Below are positions 1-5,883 of a stretch of 6,429 nt of DNA, in pieces (positions within the stretch are counted from its first letter, which is position 1; each line of letters opens with the position of its first letter). Below the pieces are notes generated by a model. It saw nothing but the letters and a program-made list of their open reading frames with translations. It did no database searches and was not told the DNA's origin. The stretch is from Gorillibacterium sp. GTDB taxonomy: Bacteria > Bacillota > Bacilli > Paenibacillales > NBRC-103111. Location: assembly GCA_023511325.1 (NCBI GenBank), contig JAIMBU010000169.1:1-6429 (forward strand). Direction: 5' to 3'. The position numbers and the translations under genes are program-made.

Positions 1-677
1 GAATAAATCGATAATAAAGAGAAATAATCCAAGGGATCAAAATAGACACCGTAAGAATCCTTCTGCGGGTTCATAAATGCTTTATTCCACTCTGTGAGTT
101 CCGATTTATTAGAAGGTGCTTTGGTCCACTCTTTCTCAGCCGCTTTCAGCTTATTCCAAACCAATATATATGGATCAATATCCTTAGGGATGCCCCAGAG
201 ATATCCGTTCCATTTTACCTGCTCCAGAATCGTTGGGATATACTGAGATTGGGTGTCGGTTGTAAAATAGTCACTTACAGGCGCTAAAAACCCTAGCGCA
301 GAAAACTCCTGAACCCAACCATTATCAATCAGCATCAGATCTGGTCCTTCACCCATTTGGCTCGCATTCTTGAGGTAATCATATTGGTCTGTCGGCAAAA
401 TATTCTCCAAGACGACAGTAATTCCCGCATGCTCCTGCATAAAGGTACGGCTATTGGACTCTAGATTGGCAAACTCTGTTGGAGTAAGAGCGACGGATAT
501 ATTCAAAATTGTCGCATCTTCGCCCTCACTGTTCTGACCGGGCTTAAGTATGTCGGTATCTTCTGCTCCAACACTTTTAGTCGGACTGCTATCTTTCGTG
601 TCTAGCAACGGGATAAACAAAAAAATAGATAATATCAATACCATAAACAGCACGAATAGACTTTTCCTTTTGTTCAA
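1..677 (-). CDS. Extracellular solute-binding protein of an ABC transporter, N-terminal part (cut by the left edge)
   Basis: This frame is open from a TTG at 675-677 to the left edge, giving 225 visible residues. Residues 1-5 are basic (MNKRK) and 7-25 form one hydrophobic segment. A polar linker runs to about residue 55. The folded part then begins with a beta strand (ILNISVAL) and shows family-1 solute-binding protein hallmarks: GEGPDLMLID at 109-118, a GFLAPVSDYF-like stretch at 129-138, and WNGYLWGIPKDIDPYILVWN at 156-175. Proteins of this family capture sugars or oligosaccharides outside the cell and pass them to an ABC permease; the substrate cannot be read here. Unlike most Gram-positive binding proteins it has no cysteine lipobox after the hydrophobic segment and no obvious signal-peptidase site, so it may stay anchored by its N-terminal helix. 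TTG is chosen because AAAGGAGAGG lies just upstream and no ATG or GTG occurs in frame nearby. Permease genes would be expected further left. Confidence 0.85.
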   Translation of the reverse strand, partial: MNKRKSLFVLFMVLILSIFLFIPLLDTKDSSPTKSVGAEDTDILKPGQNSEGEDATILNISVALTPTEFANLESNSRTFMQEHAGITVVLENILPTDQYDYLKNASQMGEGPDLMLIDNGWVQEFSALGFLAPVSDYFTTDTQSQYIPTILEQVKWNGYLWGIPKDIDPYILVWNKLKAAEKEWTKAPSNKSELTEWNKAFMNPQKDSYGVYFDPLDYFSLLSIY

Positions 678-684
678 GCGATTG

Positions 685-694
685 CCTCTCCTTT
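685..694 (-). promoter_or_regulatory. Ribosome binding site that fixes the TTG start
   Basis: On the minus strand this reads AAAGGAGAGG, a near-ideal Shine-Dalgarno sequence. The GGAG core is about 10 bases before the TTG at 675-677. It supports that rare start codon over any internal ATG, the first of which (residue 12) lies inside the hydrophobic segment. Confidence 0.7.
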
Positions 695-727
695 ACCACG
701 AATTGCCCCTTTCTATTTCTATGCTCT

Positions 728-736
728 ATCATAGCA
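728..736 (-). promoter_or_regulatory. Candidate extended -10 promoter for the solute-binding protein gene
   Basis: The minus strand reads TGCTATGAT, matching an extended -10 (TGnTATAAT) at 8 of 9 positions. It starts on the last T of the U-tract of the preceding terminator, so transcription would restart right after PhoH transcription stops. Expected initiation is near 721, giving a leader of about 45 bases. No good -35 box is visible; that position falls within the terminator stem. Inferred from sequence only. Confidence 0.4.
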
Positions 737-776
737 AAAAAGAAAGAAACCGGGAAGATGTCTCTCGGTTTCTTTC
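736..776 (-). terminator. Intrinsic terminator of the phoH gene
   Basis: A perfect 11-bp inverted repeat, GAAAGAAACCG at 742-752 against CGGTTTCTTTC at 766-776, encloses a 13-base loop. On the minus strand it is followed directly by six T residues (741-736). It begins 10 bases past the PhoH stop codon. The stem is GC-poor at its base, but arm length, position and U-tract are typical of a rho-independent terminator. The plus strand has no gene here that it would serve. Confidence 0.85.
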
Positions 777-785
777 AGTGGCCTC

Positions 786-2117
786 TTAAAGCAGATCTGC
801 TGCTAATTGAGCCAGATTTGAACGCTCTCCCTTTTCAAGGGTGATGTGGCCGCTAACCGTTTGGTCCTTGAACTTCTCAACCACATGGGTCAGACCGTTG
901 CTTGATGCATCCAGATAAGGATGATCGATCTGCTCAGGATCACCAAGCAAAACGATTTTGCTCCCCTCTCCTACCCGAGAGACGATGGTTTTGACCTCAT
1001 GTCGAGAAAGATTCTGGGCCTCGTCAATAATAATAAATTGTCCTGGAATGGATCTGCCTCTAATATAAGTCAGAGCCTCAACCTGGATACTCCCCATTCC
1101 CGCCAAAATCTTATCAATATCCCCCGATTTCTTGGTATCAAAGAGGAATTCGAGGTTGTCGTAGATCGGCTGCATCCAGGGACGAAGCTTCTCATCCTTC
1201 TCGCCTGGAAGATAACCGATATCCTTGCCCATAGGGACGACAGGACGGGCGATCAACAGCTTCTTATACTTGTGCTCATCCTCCACTTTCATCAGCCCTG
1301 CAGCAAGCGTTAGCAGGGTCTTCCCCGTTCCTGCTTTGCCGGTCATTGTGACAAGGGGGATCTCGTCATTCAATAGTAGTTCGAGCGCCATCCGTTGCTG
1401 AACATTTCGCGCGCTAATCCCCCACACGGCCTCATTGCTCATATAAAGCGGCTCCAGCATCTTACCCTGCCGATCAACCTTGAGCAATGCTGATTTGGTT
1501 GTACCCATCTCATCCTTCAATATGACAAATTCATGAGGATTTAACCGTACCCGCATAGGCAGGTTGGACACAGAAAGCTTGCGAACAGAATAAAACTCAT
1601 CAATTATCGAAGGATGAACAGATAGTGATAAACATCCCGTATAGATATCAGATGCAGGTACAAGATGATCCGATAAGTAATCCTCTGCACGAATACCTAG
1701 TACGTCCGCCTTCACTCGGACAAGCGTGTCTTTGCTGACGAGAATGACAGGCTTCGGTTGATCTTTTCCTTTTTCCTCCAAATGATAATTAAGGGCTACC
1801 GCAAGAATCAGGTTATCATTGGACATCTCACTGAACGTTTCCTGCAACTTTTGAAAGCTCTTGTGGTTAAGCTCAACTCTCAGCTCTCCTCCACCCTCCA
1901 GCTTTACTCCATCATGGAGTTTGCCTTCCGCGCGAAAGCCATCTAGAATGCGCGATACTCGTCTGGCATTTCGGCCTATTTCATCAGCTAATCTTTTCTT
2001 GGAATCAATTTCCTGTAGAACCACTGCAGGCAGTATCACATCATTATCTTCAAAAGCGAAAAGGGAACGCGGATCATGCAATAGTACATTCGTATCAAGC
2101 ACGTATATTTTCTTCAT
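786..2117 (-). CDS. PIN domain-PhoH family ATPase (YlaK/PhoH2 type)
   Basis: This 443-residue protein is full length for the PIN-PhoH (PhoH2) class, about the size of B. subtilis YlaK. The N-terminal PIN-type nuclease domain (about 1-150) keeps candidate metal-binding acids D8 (in VLDTNVLL), E36 (in LQEIDSKK), D101 (in SNDN) and D130 (in VSKD). The C-terminal PhoH P-loop domain (about 225-443) has Walker A GKAGTGKT at 260-267, Walker B FIIIDEAQN at 361-369 and a GDPEQID motif at 392-398. Mycobacterial PhoH2 proteins have been described as ATP-dependent RNA-unwinding ribonucleases, so an RNA target in the cytoplasm is the best guess; the role in Bacillales is not settled. The ATG at 2115-2117 is preceded by GGGAG at 2127-2131, nine bases away. 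The gene diverges from the lipoprotein gene and ends at its own terminator. All catalytic motifs look intact. The PhoH name is historical and does not show phosphate control here. Confidence 0.93.
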   Translation of the reverse strand: MKKIYVLDTNVLLHDPRSLFAFEDNDVILPAVVLQEIDSKKRLADEIGRNARRVSRILDGFRAEGKLHDGVKLEGGGELRVELNHKSFQKLQETFSEMSNDNLILAVALNYHLEEKGKDQPKPVILVSKDTLVRVKADVLGIRAEDYLSDHLVPASDIYTGCLSLSVHPSIIDEFYSVRKLSVSNLPMRVRLNPHEFVILKDEMGTTKSALLKVDRQGKMLEPLYMSNEAVWGISARNVQQRMALELLLNDEIPLVTMTGKAGTGKTLLTLAAGLMKVEDEHKYKKLLIARPVVPMGKDIGYLPGEKDEKLRPWMQPIYDNLEFLFDTKKSGDIDKILAGMGSIQVEALTYIRGRSIPGQFIIIDEAQNLSRHEVKTIVSRVGEGSKIVLLGDPEQIDHPYLDASSNGLTHVVEKFKDQTVSGHITLEKGERSNLAQLAADLL

Positions 2118-2141
2118 CCGTTACCACTCCCATCATGTGAT

Positions 2142-2171
2142 ACATAGAATCCAGTCCGTCAGACCAAACTA
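2142..2171 (+). promoter_or_regulatory. Candidate sigma-G (forespore) promoter for the YlaJ-like lipoprotein
   Basis: ACATA at 2142-2146 resembles the sigma-G -35 element GHATR at 4 of 5 positions. CAAACTA at 2165-2171 resembles the -10 element CATnHTA at 6 of 7. The spacer is 18 bases, within the sigma-G range. Initiation would fall near 2178, ahead of the ribosome binding site at 2189-2196. YhcN-family genes are known to be forespore expressed in B. subtilis, and no convincing sigma-A promoter was found on this strand in the 85-bp intergenic region. The match is short, so this is suggestive only. Confidence 0.35.
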
Positions 2172-2202
2172 GAGGAAATCAATTAAAGAAAGGAAGCTAA
2201 CC

Positions 2203-2781
2203 ATGAAAGTTATACGTTTATCCCTTCTTGCCATTGTATTGCTTACCGCCTGCAGTCATGCCCAAAAGCAAGGTGAAGATTTGGGACAAAAGGTCCAAAA
2301 TGCAGGTGAGCGAACTAAACGAACAGTGGAGCAAGCCGCAAGTGGTGCCGATATCATTAAGAGCGGAGCGATTAACGAAAAAGCAGATCATTTAAAAAGT
2401 ATTGCCAAGAGCATCCCCCAAGTTAATGATGTCTACTGCCTTACAATCGGCAATCTGGCGATTGTGGCTGTTGATGTAGCCCCTAACTTAGATCGTTCCC
2501 GTGTTGATGTAATCAAGTATTCTGTTGCGGAAGCACTTAAGAAGGATCCCCAAGGAGCAAATGCTCTGGTTACCGCTGATTTGGATTTGACTCAAAACAT
2601 CCGGGAGATCAGTACCAAGGTGCAAGAAGGTCATCCGATCTCCGCATTTACCAACGAACTGGGGGATATCCTTGGCCGCCTCATTCCCCAGCTTCCTCAA
2701 GATACAGCTGATCAGAAAATAACCAGAGATCCGGTATCTACCAAAAGAGAAAACCCAAGCAATGGAGCGGCAAAGCGATAA
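2203..2781 (+). CDS. YhcN/YlaJ family sporulation lipoprotein
   Basis: This 192-residue protein begins with a lipoprotein signal peptide: a basic start (MKVIR), a hydrophobic core at 6-14, and lipobox LTAC with the acylated cysteine at residue 17. After a charged, probably helical linker (about 18-55), residues 60-165 form the YhcN/YlaJ domain. It opens with a stretch that includes IPQVNDVYCLTIGNLAIVAVDV and continues with a helical part that includes SVAEALKKDP. The last 25 or so residues are a polar, probably disordered tail. Family members are membrane or spore lipoproteins, and B. subtilis YhcN and YlaJ have been linked to spore outgrowth and germination; the biochemical activity is unknown. 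The ATG at 2203 follows AAAGGAAG with eight bases between AGGA and the start. It is the only plus-strand gene in the window. It diverges from phoH, its neighbour in the B. subtilis yla region, and ends at the hairpin at 2810-2842. Confidence 0.9.
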   Translation: MKVIRLSLLAIVLLTACSHAQKQGEDLGQKVQNAGERTKRTVEQAASGADIIKSGAINEKADHLKSIAKSIPQVNDVYCLTIGNLAIVAVDVAPNLDRSRVDVIKYSVAEALKKDPQGANALVTADLDLTQNIREISTKVQEGHPISAFTNELGDILGRLIPQLPQDTADQKITRDPVSTKRENPSNGAAKR

Positions 2782-2809
2782 CAGGCTGATATTCACAAAA
2801 AGGATGCGG

Positions 2810-2842
2810 AAAAGCCTAGTTCAAAAAGAACTAGGCTTTTTT
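2810..2842. terminator. Bidirectional intrinsic terminator between convergent genes
   Basis: The arms AAAAGCCTAGTTC (2810-2822) and GAACTAGGCTTTT (2828-2840) pair perfectly over 13 bp around a five-A loop. On the plus strand the run of T continues to 2842, giving a strong terminator for the lipoprotein gene. On the minus strand the hairpin is followed by TTTT and then CCGC, so it probably also ends the split-barrel gene, perhaps less efficiently. The last codons and TAG stop of that gene (2831-2833) are part of the stem. Confidence 0.92.
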
Positions 2843-3283
2843 CAACGCTTCAAATACTTGTACGTCCAGCTTATCAGCTGCACGCTTGTCATACGTTTTC
2901 TCGAATTCCGGTTCTACGGAAATGCGCGAGCCGTAGAACATGGCATCTCGAATCGATTCAATATCAAGATCAATACAGACCAACTTGAACGGAACTCCGT
3001 CCAACGGCTCACGAACGATCCGTGCTGAACCATAAATTACGTTAACTGTTCCGCCACCAAAAAAGGTAGTAGTCACCTTGGAGTTCGCTTTGATGTTGGC
3101 AACCACGCTTGAACGCAGATCAACGGCAAACCGAAGCCTTTCAGGTGTTTCAGCGTAAACCCAAGAGATCGTACTGGTATGAGGTGCTCCTGATACTGAA
3201 TCAATCGTGGAGAGCAGTACCAGCTTTTCTTTTTGCAGGAGTGCGAACAGCTGCTCAGAAAGAGCGGTCACGGTTTCTGCCAT
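2831..3283 (-). CDS. Pyridoxamine 5'-phosphate oxidase-like FMN-binding split-barrel protein
   Basis: This 150-residue protein has the length and pattern of small PNPOx-like split-barrel proteins. An N-terminal helix (about 4-18) leads into VLLSTIDSVSGAPHTSTISW at 22-41, the usual first two strands. Then follow a strand with LRFAVDLRS, a helix with ANIKANSKVTTTFF, and a strand with VNVIYGSARIVRE. The C-terminal part carries two short helices. Members bind FMN, F420 or haem, or none of these. Sequence alone does not show that this one oxidises pyridoxamine phosphate, and its small size argues against true PdxH. The ATG at 3281-3283 is preceded by AGGAGG at 3295-3300, eleven bases away. It lies 101 bases downstream of typA in the same direction with no clear terminator between them, so it may be read from typA as well as from its own promoter. 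Its stop codon lies inside the shared terminator. Confidence 0.8.
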   Translation of the reverse strand: MAETVTALSEQLFALLQKEKLVLLSTIDSVSGAPHTSTISWVYAETPERLRFAVDLRSSVVANIKANSKVTTTFFGGGTVNVIYGSARIVREPLDGVPFKLVCIDLDIESIRDAMFYGSRISVEPEFEKTYDKRAADKLDVQVFEALKKA

Positions 3284-3328
3284 AGGCTTGGTTTCCTCCT
3301 CGTTACTTAGAAGTGCCCCTACACCACA

Positions 3329-3337
3329 AGTATACCA
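3329..3337 (-). promoter_or_regulatory. Candidate extended -10 promoter for the split-barrel gene
   Basis: The minus strand reads TGGTATACT, an extended -10 matching TGnTATAAT at 8 of 9 positions. Initiation would fall near 3322, some 22 bases before the AGGAGG ribosome binding site. No good -35 lies at the right distance, which is tolerable for an extended -10. It sits in the 101-bp gap after typA and would uncouple the gene from typA. Confidence 0.5.
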
Positions 3338-3384
3338 CAGAAGATCGAAAGCGAACCAGCGCAGCGATGTTTCGTTATTGTAAC

Positions 3385-5220
3385 TTAAGAATCCGCATAT
3401 TTGCGCGTTTTATCTGCGCGTTGGCGTTCGTTTTTGTCCAAAATCTTCTTCCGCATACGGATCGATTTGGGCGTTATTTCGCATAATTCATCGTCATTAA
3501 TATATTCAAGTGATTGCTCCAAAGAGAAAAGACGAGGAACCTTCATGGTTACAGTAACTTCTTTGTTTGCTGAGCGTATATTGTTTACTGCTCTTTCTTT
3601 GCAGATGTTCACAATAATGTCATTCTCGCGAGTATGTTCACCGACAATCATGCCCTCATAAACTTCTATCTGTGGGTTCATGAACAGAATTCCTCTGTCT
3701 TCTACGGATAGGATACCATACATCGTTGTAGCGCCTGTTTCACTGGCGATGAGAACACCTTGATGGCGCCCACCTACATTGCCGCCTTGGTATGGACCAT
3801 ACTTCTCAAATGCGTGGTTCAAAACTCCGTAGCCTCGTGTAAGTGTCAGGAAGTGGGTCCGATAACCGATCAGCCCACGAGCAGGAATAATATACTCTAA
3901 GCGAACTGAACCTCTGCCGTTATTGGTCATATTAACCATATCGGCTTTACGAGCTCCCAGACTTTCCATAACTGGACCCATGTTTTCTTCAGGAACGTCG
4001 ATCAGCAGGGATTCAAATGGCTCCATCTTCTGGCCATCAATTTCTCTGACGATAACTTCTGGCTTGGAAACTTGCATTTCATAGCCTTCCCGACGCATGT
4101 TCTCAATCAGGATTCCAAGATGCAATTCGCCTCTACCTGAAACGATAAATGCATCCGGAGTATCCGTTTCTTCTACGCGTAAGCTTACATCGGTTTCCAA
4201 CTCGTTATAGAGTCGTTCCCGCAATTTACGAGAGGTTATCCATTTTCCTTCACGTCCAACAAACGGGCTGTTGTTGACAAGGAATGTCATTTGCAGGGTT
4301 GGCTCATCGATTTTGAGTACTGGCAATGCTTCCGGATTAGCCGGATCAGCAATGGTTTCTCCAATATTGATGTCTTTAATTCCAGAAATAGCCACGATAT
4401 CTCCCGCGGATGCTTCCTCGATTTCAATCCGCTTAAGTCCTTGAAAGCCTAACAGCTTATCAATGCGGGCTTGCTTGACCCCACCCTCACGTGTCATAAC
4501 AGCAACAGTCTGCCCTTGGCGAACCGTACCGCGGTTAACGCGGCCAATGGCAATCCGCCCTTGATATTCATTGTAGTCCATCAACGTAACGAGGAACTGC
4601 AAGGGAGCTGTAGGATCTTCGGTTGGAGATGGAATCTTCTTAATAATAGTTTCATACAATGCTTCCATGTTGCTGCCAAGTGCATCTGCTTCCATACCGG
4701 AAATACCTTGTAGCGCAGAGGCATAGACCACTTCGAAATCAAGCTGTTCGTCTGTAGCATCCAACTCGATAAACAGATCTAGAACTTGATCTAGAACTTC
4801 AGAAGGCCTTGCACTAGGACGATCAATCTTGTTCAAAACAACAATAGGCTTCAAATTCTGTTCTAACGCTTTGCGTAAAACGAATTTGGTCTGTGGCATA
4901 CAGCCTTCAAAAGCATCAACGATCAGAAGCACACCGTCAACCATCTTCATAATCCGTTCAACCTCGCCACCAAAATCGGCATGGCCTGGTGTGTCAACAA
5001 TATTGATCAAGTAATCTTTATAATGGATTGCCGTGTTCTTGGCCAAGATGGTAATGCCTCTTTCACGTTCCAAATCATTGGAGTCCATAGCCCGTTCCTG
5101 TATGTGTTCGTTATCCCGGAAAGTACCCGACTGTTGCAAAAGTTTGTCCACCAGAGTCGTTTTCCCGTGGTCAACGTGAGCGATAATGGCGATATTACGA
5201 ATTTTTTCTCTTGCTTGCAT
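3385..5220 (-). CDS. typA: Ribosome-associated translational GTPase TypA/BipA
   Basis: This 611-residue protein is full length for TypA/BipA. The GTPase domain (1 to about 200) has all five G motifs: P-loop AHVDHGKTT at 14-22, RGITI at 54-58, DTPGH at 76-80, NKID at 130-133 and SAL at 168-170. A translation-factor beta-barrel follows (about 205-295). EF-G-like domains come next, with [19 protein letters not shown] and a [15 protein letters not shown] stretch typical of BipA. The basic C-terminal domain is specific to the family (ending in DKTRKYADS). The protein binds the ribosome in the cytoplasm and supports 50S assembly and growth under cold or other stress. The ATG at 5218-5220 is preceded by AAAGGGA at 5230-5236, nine bases away. 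The gene has its own sigma-A promoter (5299-5327) with unusual leader features. No clear terminator follows it. Its nearness to ylaJ- and ylaK-type genes matches the B. subtilis region, where typA is ylaG. Nothing suggests damage. Confidence 0.97.
   Translation of the reverse strand: MQAREKIRNIAIIAHVDHGKTTLVDKLLQQSGTFRDNEHIQERAMDSNDLERERGITILAKNTAIHYKDYLINIVDTPGHADFGGEVERIMKMVDGVLLIVDAFEGCMPQTKFVLRKALEQNLKPIVVLNKIDRPSARPSEVLDQVLDLFIELDATDEQLDFEVVYASALQGISGMEADALGSNMEALYETIIKKIPSPTEDPTAPLQFLVTLMDYNEYQGRIAIGRVNRGTVRQGQTVAVMTREGGVKQARIDKLLGFQGLKRIEIEEASAGDIVAISGIKDINIGETIADPANPEALPVLKIDEPTLQMTFLVNNSPFVGREGKWITSRKLRERLYNELETDVSLRVEETDTPDAFIVSGRGELHLGILIENMRREGYEMQVSKPEVIVREIDGQKMEPFESLLIDVPEENMGPVMESLGARKADMVNMTNNGRGSVRLEYIIPARGLIGYRTHFLTLTRGYGVLNHAFEKYGPYQGGNVGGRHQGVLIASETGATTMYGILSVEDRGILFMNPQIEVYEGMIVGEHTRENDIIVNICKERAVNNIRSANKEVTVTMKVPRLFSLEQSLEYINDDELCEITPKSIRMRKKILDKNERQRADKTRKYADS
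4776..4799. repeat. Perfect 12-bp tandem duplication inside typA
   Basis: GATCTAGAACTT occurs twice head to tail at 4776-4787 and 4788-4799. On the coding strand it gives EVLDQVLDL (about residues 141-149 of TypA), between the NKID and SAL motifs. The frame is kept. This segment resembles that of other TypA proteins, so the repeat probably reflects matching codon choice in a naturally repetitive peptide, not a recent insertion. Confidence 0.9.
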
Positions 5221-5253
5221 GAGTTAGAATCCCTTTCTATGTTGAGAATGTCC

Positions 5254-5284
5254 ATAAAAGAAGCGCCGGGTTCACTCCGACGCT
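5254..5284 (-). terminator. Terminator-like hairpin in the typA leader
   Basis: In minus-strand RNA, AGCGUCGG (5284-5277) pairs with CCGGCGCU (5269-5262) over 8 bp including one G-U pair. The loop has seven bases and the following sequence is UCUUUUAU (5261-5254). It looks like a modest intrinsic terminator. It could end transcription arriving from the membrane-protein gene at 5389-5877. However, the best typA promoter lies upstream of it, so typA transcripts would also carry it near their 5' end. It may therefore act as an attenuator or as an mRNA-stabilising hairpin. Which role applies cannot be settled from sequence. Confidence 0.6.
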
Positions 5285-5289
5285 ACACA

Positions 5290-5320
5290 TTACTGTTTAT
5301 CATACTTTATTATACAGTAA
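5290..5320. repeat. Inverted repeat flanking the typA -10 box, possible operator
   Basis: TTACTGT at 5290-5296 and ACAGTAA at 5314-5320 form a perfect 7-bp inverted repeat with 17 bases between the halves. Centre-to-centre spacing is 24 bp, just over two helical turns. One half lies in the promoter spacer and the other just past the -10 box, around the expected start site. Since only one half would be transcribed, it is more likely a protein-binding site than an RNA hairpin. No known regulator is recognised, and the surroundings are AT-rich, which raises the odds of chance. Confidence 0.4.
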
Positions 5321-5327
5321 AAAGCAA
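5299..5327 (-). promoter_or_regulatory. Sigma-A type promoter of typA
   Basis: The minus strand has TTGCTT (5327-5322) as -35 and TATGAT (5304-5299) as -10, separated by exactly 17 bases. Initiation is expected near 5291-5293, giving a leader of about 72 bases before the typA ATG. A second TATAAT lies inside the spacer (5314-5309) but lacks a good -35 at the proper distance. This is the best promoter match seen in the window. Confidence 0.7.
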
Positions 5328-5388
5328 CATAAGTATTCATGATGCCCCACAGGTAATGTCTGGTGAGAAACTTCACTTGAGCCTACGA

Positions 5389-5877
5389 CTACTTCGTCCT
5401 CCACTGCAATAGCAAGAGAGTTAATACAGCCGCAAATAGGATGAAAACGAACAAAACGAAATTCGAACTGAGCATAGTCAGTAAAAAAAGCAATATAGAT
5501 AAAATTGCGAGTCCTATTGAAGTGGGATAAACCCATTTCAAGCCGTATCCTAAGTCCCGGCTAAAGACAGCCCACTCATACAAACCGACCGCAATCCCGA
5601 AGAGAAAGCCTGGCCAGAAAATGTGTAGTGCTTGCCAACCAAAAAGAAGACAAATGAAATAAATCACCGAGTACGTTAGGAGGATGCCTCCTGGTAACAG
5701 CAATACAGCTGAGCCCTTCTTGCGAAAATAGTAAGAATGCAAGAAAAGTCCTGCTCCAAGTAACACAAATGGCCATAGCACCCTCAGTAGGAAGCCAATG
5801 ACGCCAAGCTTGCCGAGTAATATAAAAATGAATAACGCCAGCAACACAATGCCAACTGGCACTTTGCTTTGCCCCAT
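5389..5877 (-). CDS. Six-helix membrane protein with two LiaI/LiaF-like halves
   Basis: This 162-residue protein is almost entirely hydrophobic, with about six predicted helices (near 8-24, 29-47, 57-79, 84-105, 116-135 and 139-157). Only short charged turns occur, such as FRKKG at 51-55 and the QWRTK end. The first half has the pattern of LiaI/LiaF-type transmembrane domains (DUF5668 group): a glycine-rich helix, a short turn, then a second helix opening with LWPFVLLGAG at 34-43. A related motif, FWPGFLFGIAVGLYEW, recurs at 87-102, suggesting an internal duplication. LiaI/LiaF-like proteins act in cell-envelope stress sensing, but whether this protein does is unknown. The ATG at 5875-5877 is preferred over an in-frame TTG at 5892, because the GGAGGAG ribosome binding site overlaps that upstream start. 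It follows the TerC gene by 69 bases with no terminator visible, so the two may be co-transcribed. It probably ends at the hairpin at 5254-5284. Confidence 0.75.
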   Translation of the reverse strand: MGQSKVPVGIVLLALFIFILLGKLGVIGFLLRVLWPFVLLGAGLFLHSYYFRKKGSAVLLLPGGILLTYSVIYFICLLFGWQALHIFWPGFLFGIAVGLYEWAVFSRDLGYGLKWVYPTSIGLAILSILLFLLTMLSSNFVLFVFILFAAVLTLLLLQWRTK

Positions 5878-5883
5878 GAGAAG

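Noticed and set aside
550..789. Plus-strand open frame of 79 codons opposite the solute-binding protein start
   Set aside because: It runs through the promoter and terminator between two minus-strand genes and has no ribosome binding site or recognisable content.
921..1313. Open frame on the plus strand antisense to phoH, 130 codons
   Set aside because: It lies wholly within the well-supported PIN-PhoH gene, has no ribosome binding site and no recognisable protein pattern; it is a shadow of the real coding strand.
2139..2167. TTGGTC, 17 bases, TGTATC on the minus strand as a phoH promoter
   Set aside because: The -10 matches at only 3 of 6 positions; not enough to annotate, though phoH must start from somewhere in this gap.
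3340..3384. Possible typA terminator in the gap before the split-barrel gene
   Set aside because: Only short or imperfect pairings (for example CGAAA with TTTCG) are visible and no U-tract follows, so no terminator is called.
4776..4799. 12-bp tandem repeat in typA as a sign of recent insertion or a slippery phase-variation site
   Set aside because: It keeps the frame and encodes a segment that resembles the same region of other TypA proteins; two copies are too few to suggest phase variation.
4981..5412. Plus-strand open frame of 143 codons across the 5' end of typA and its leader
   Set aside because: It overlaps the conserved G1-G3 region of TypA and crosses the promoter and hairpin; there is no ribosome binding site and the peptide has no domain-like pattern.
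5300..5536. Minus-strand open frame of 78 codons overlapping the membrane-protein gene
   Set aside because: It is out of frame with the clear membrane protein and has no Shine-Dalgarno sequence.
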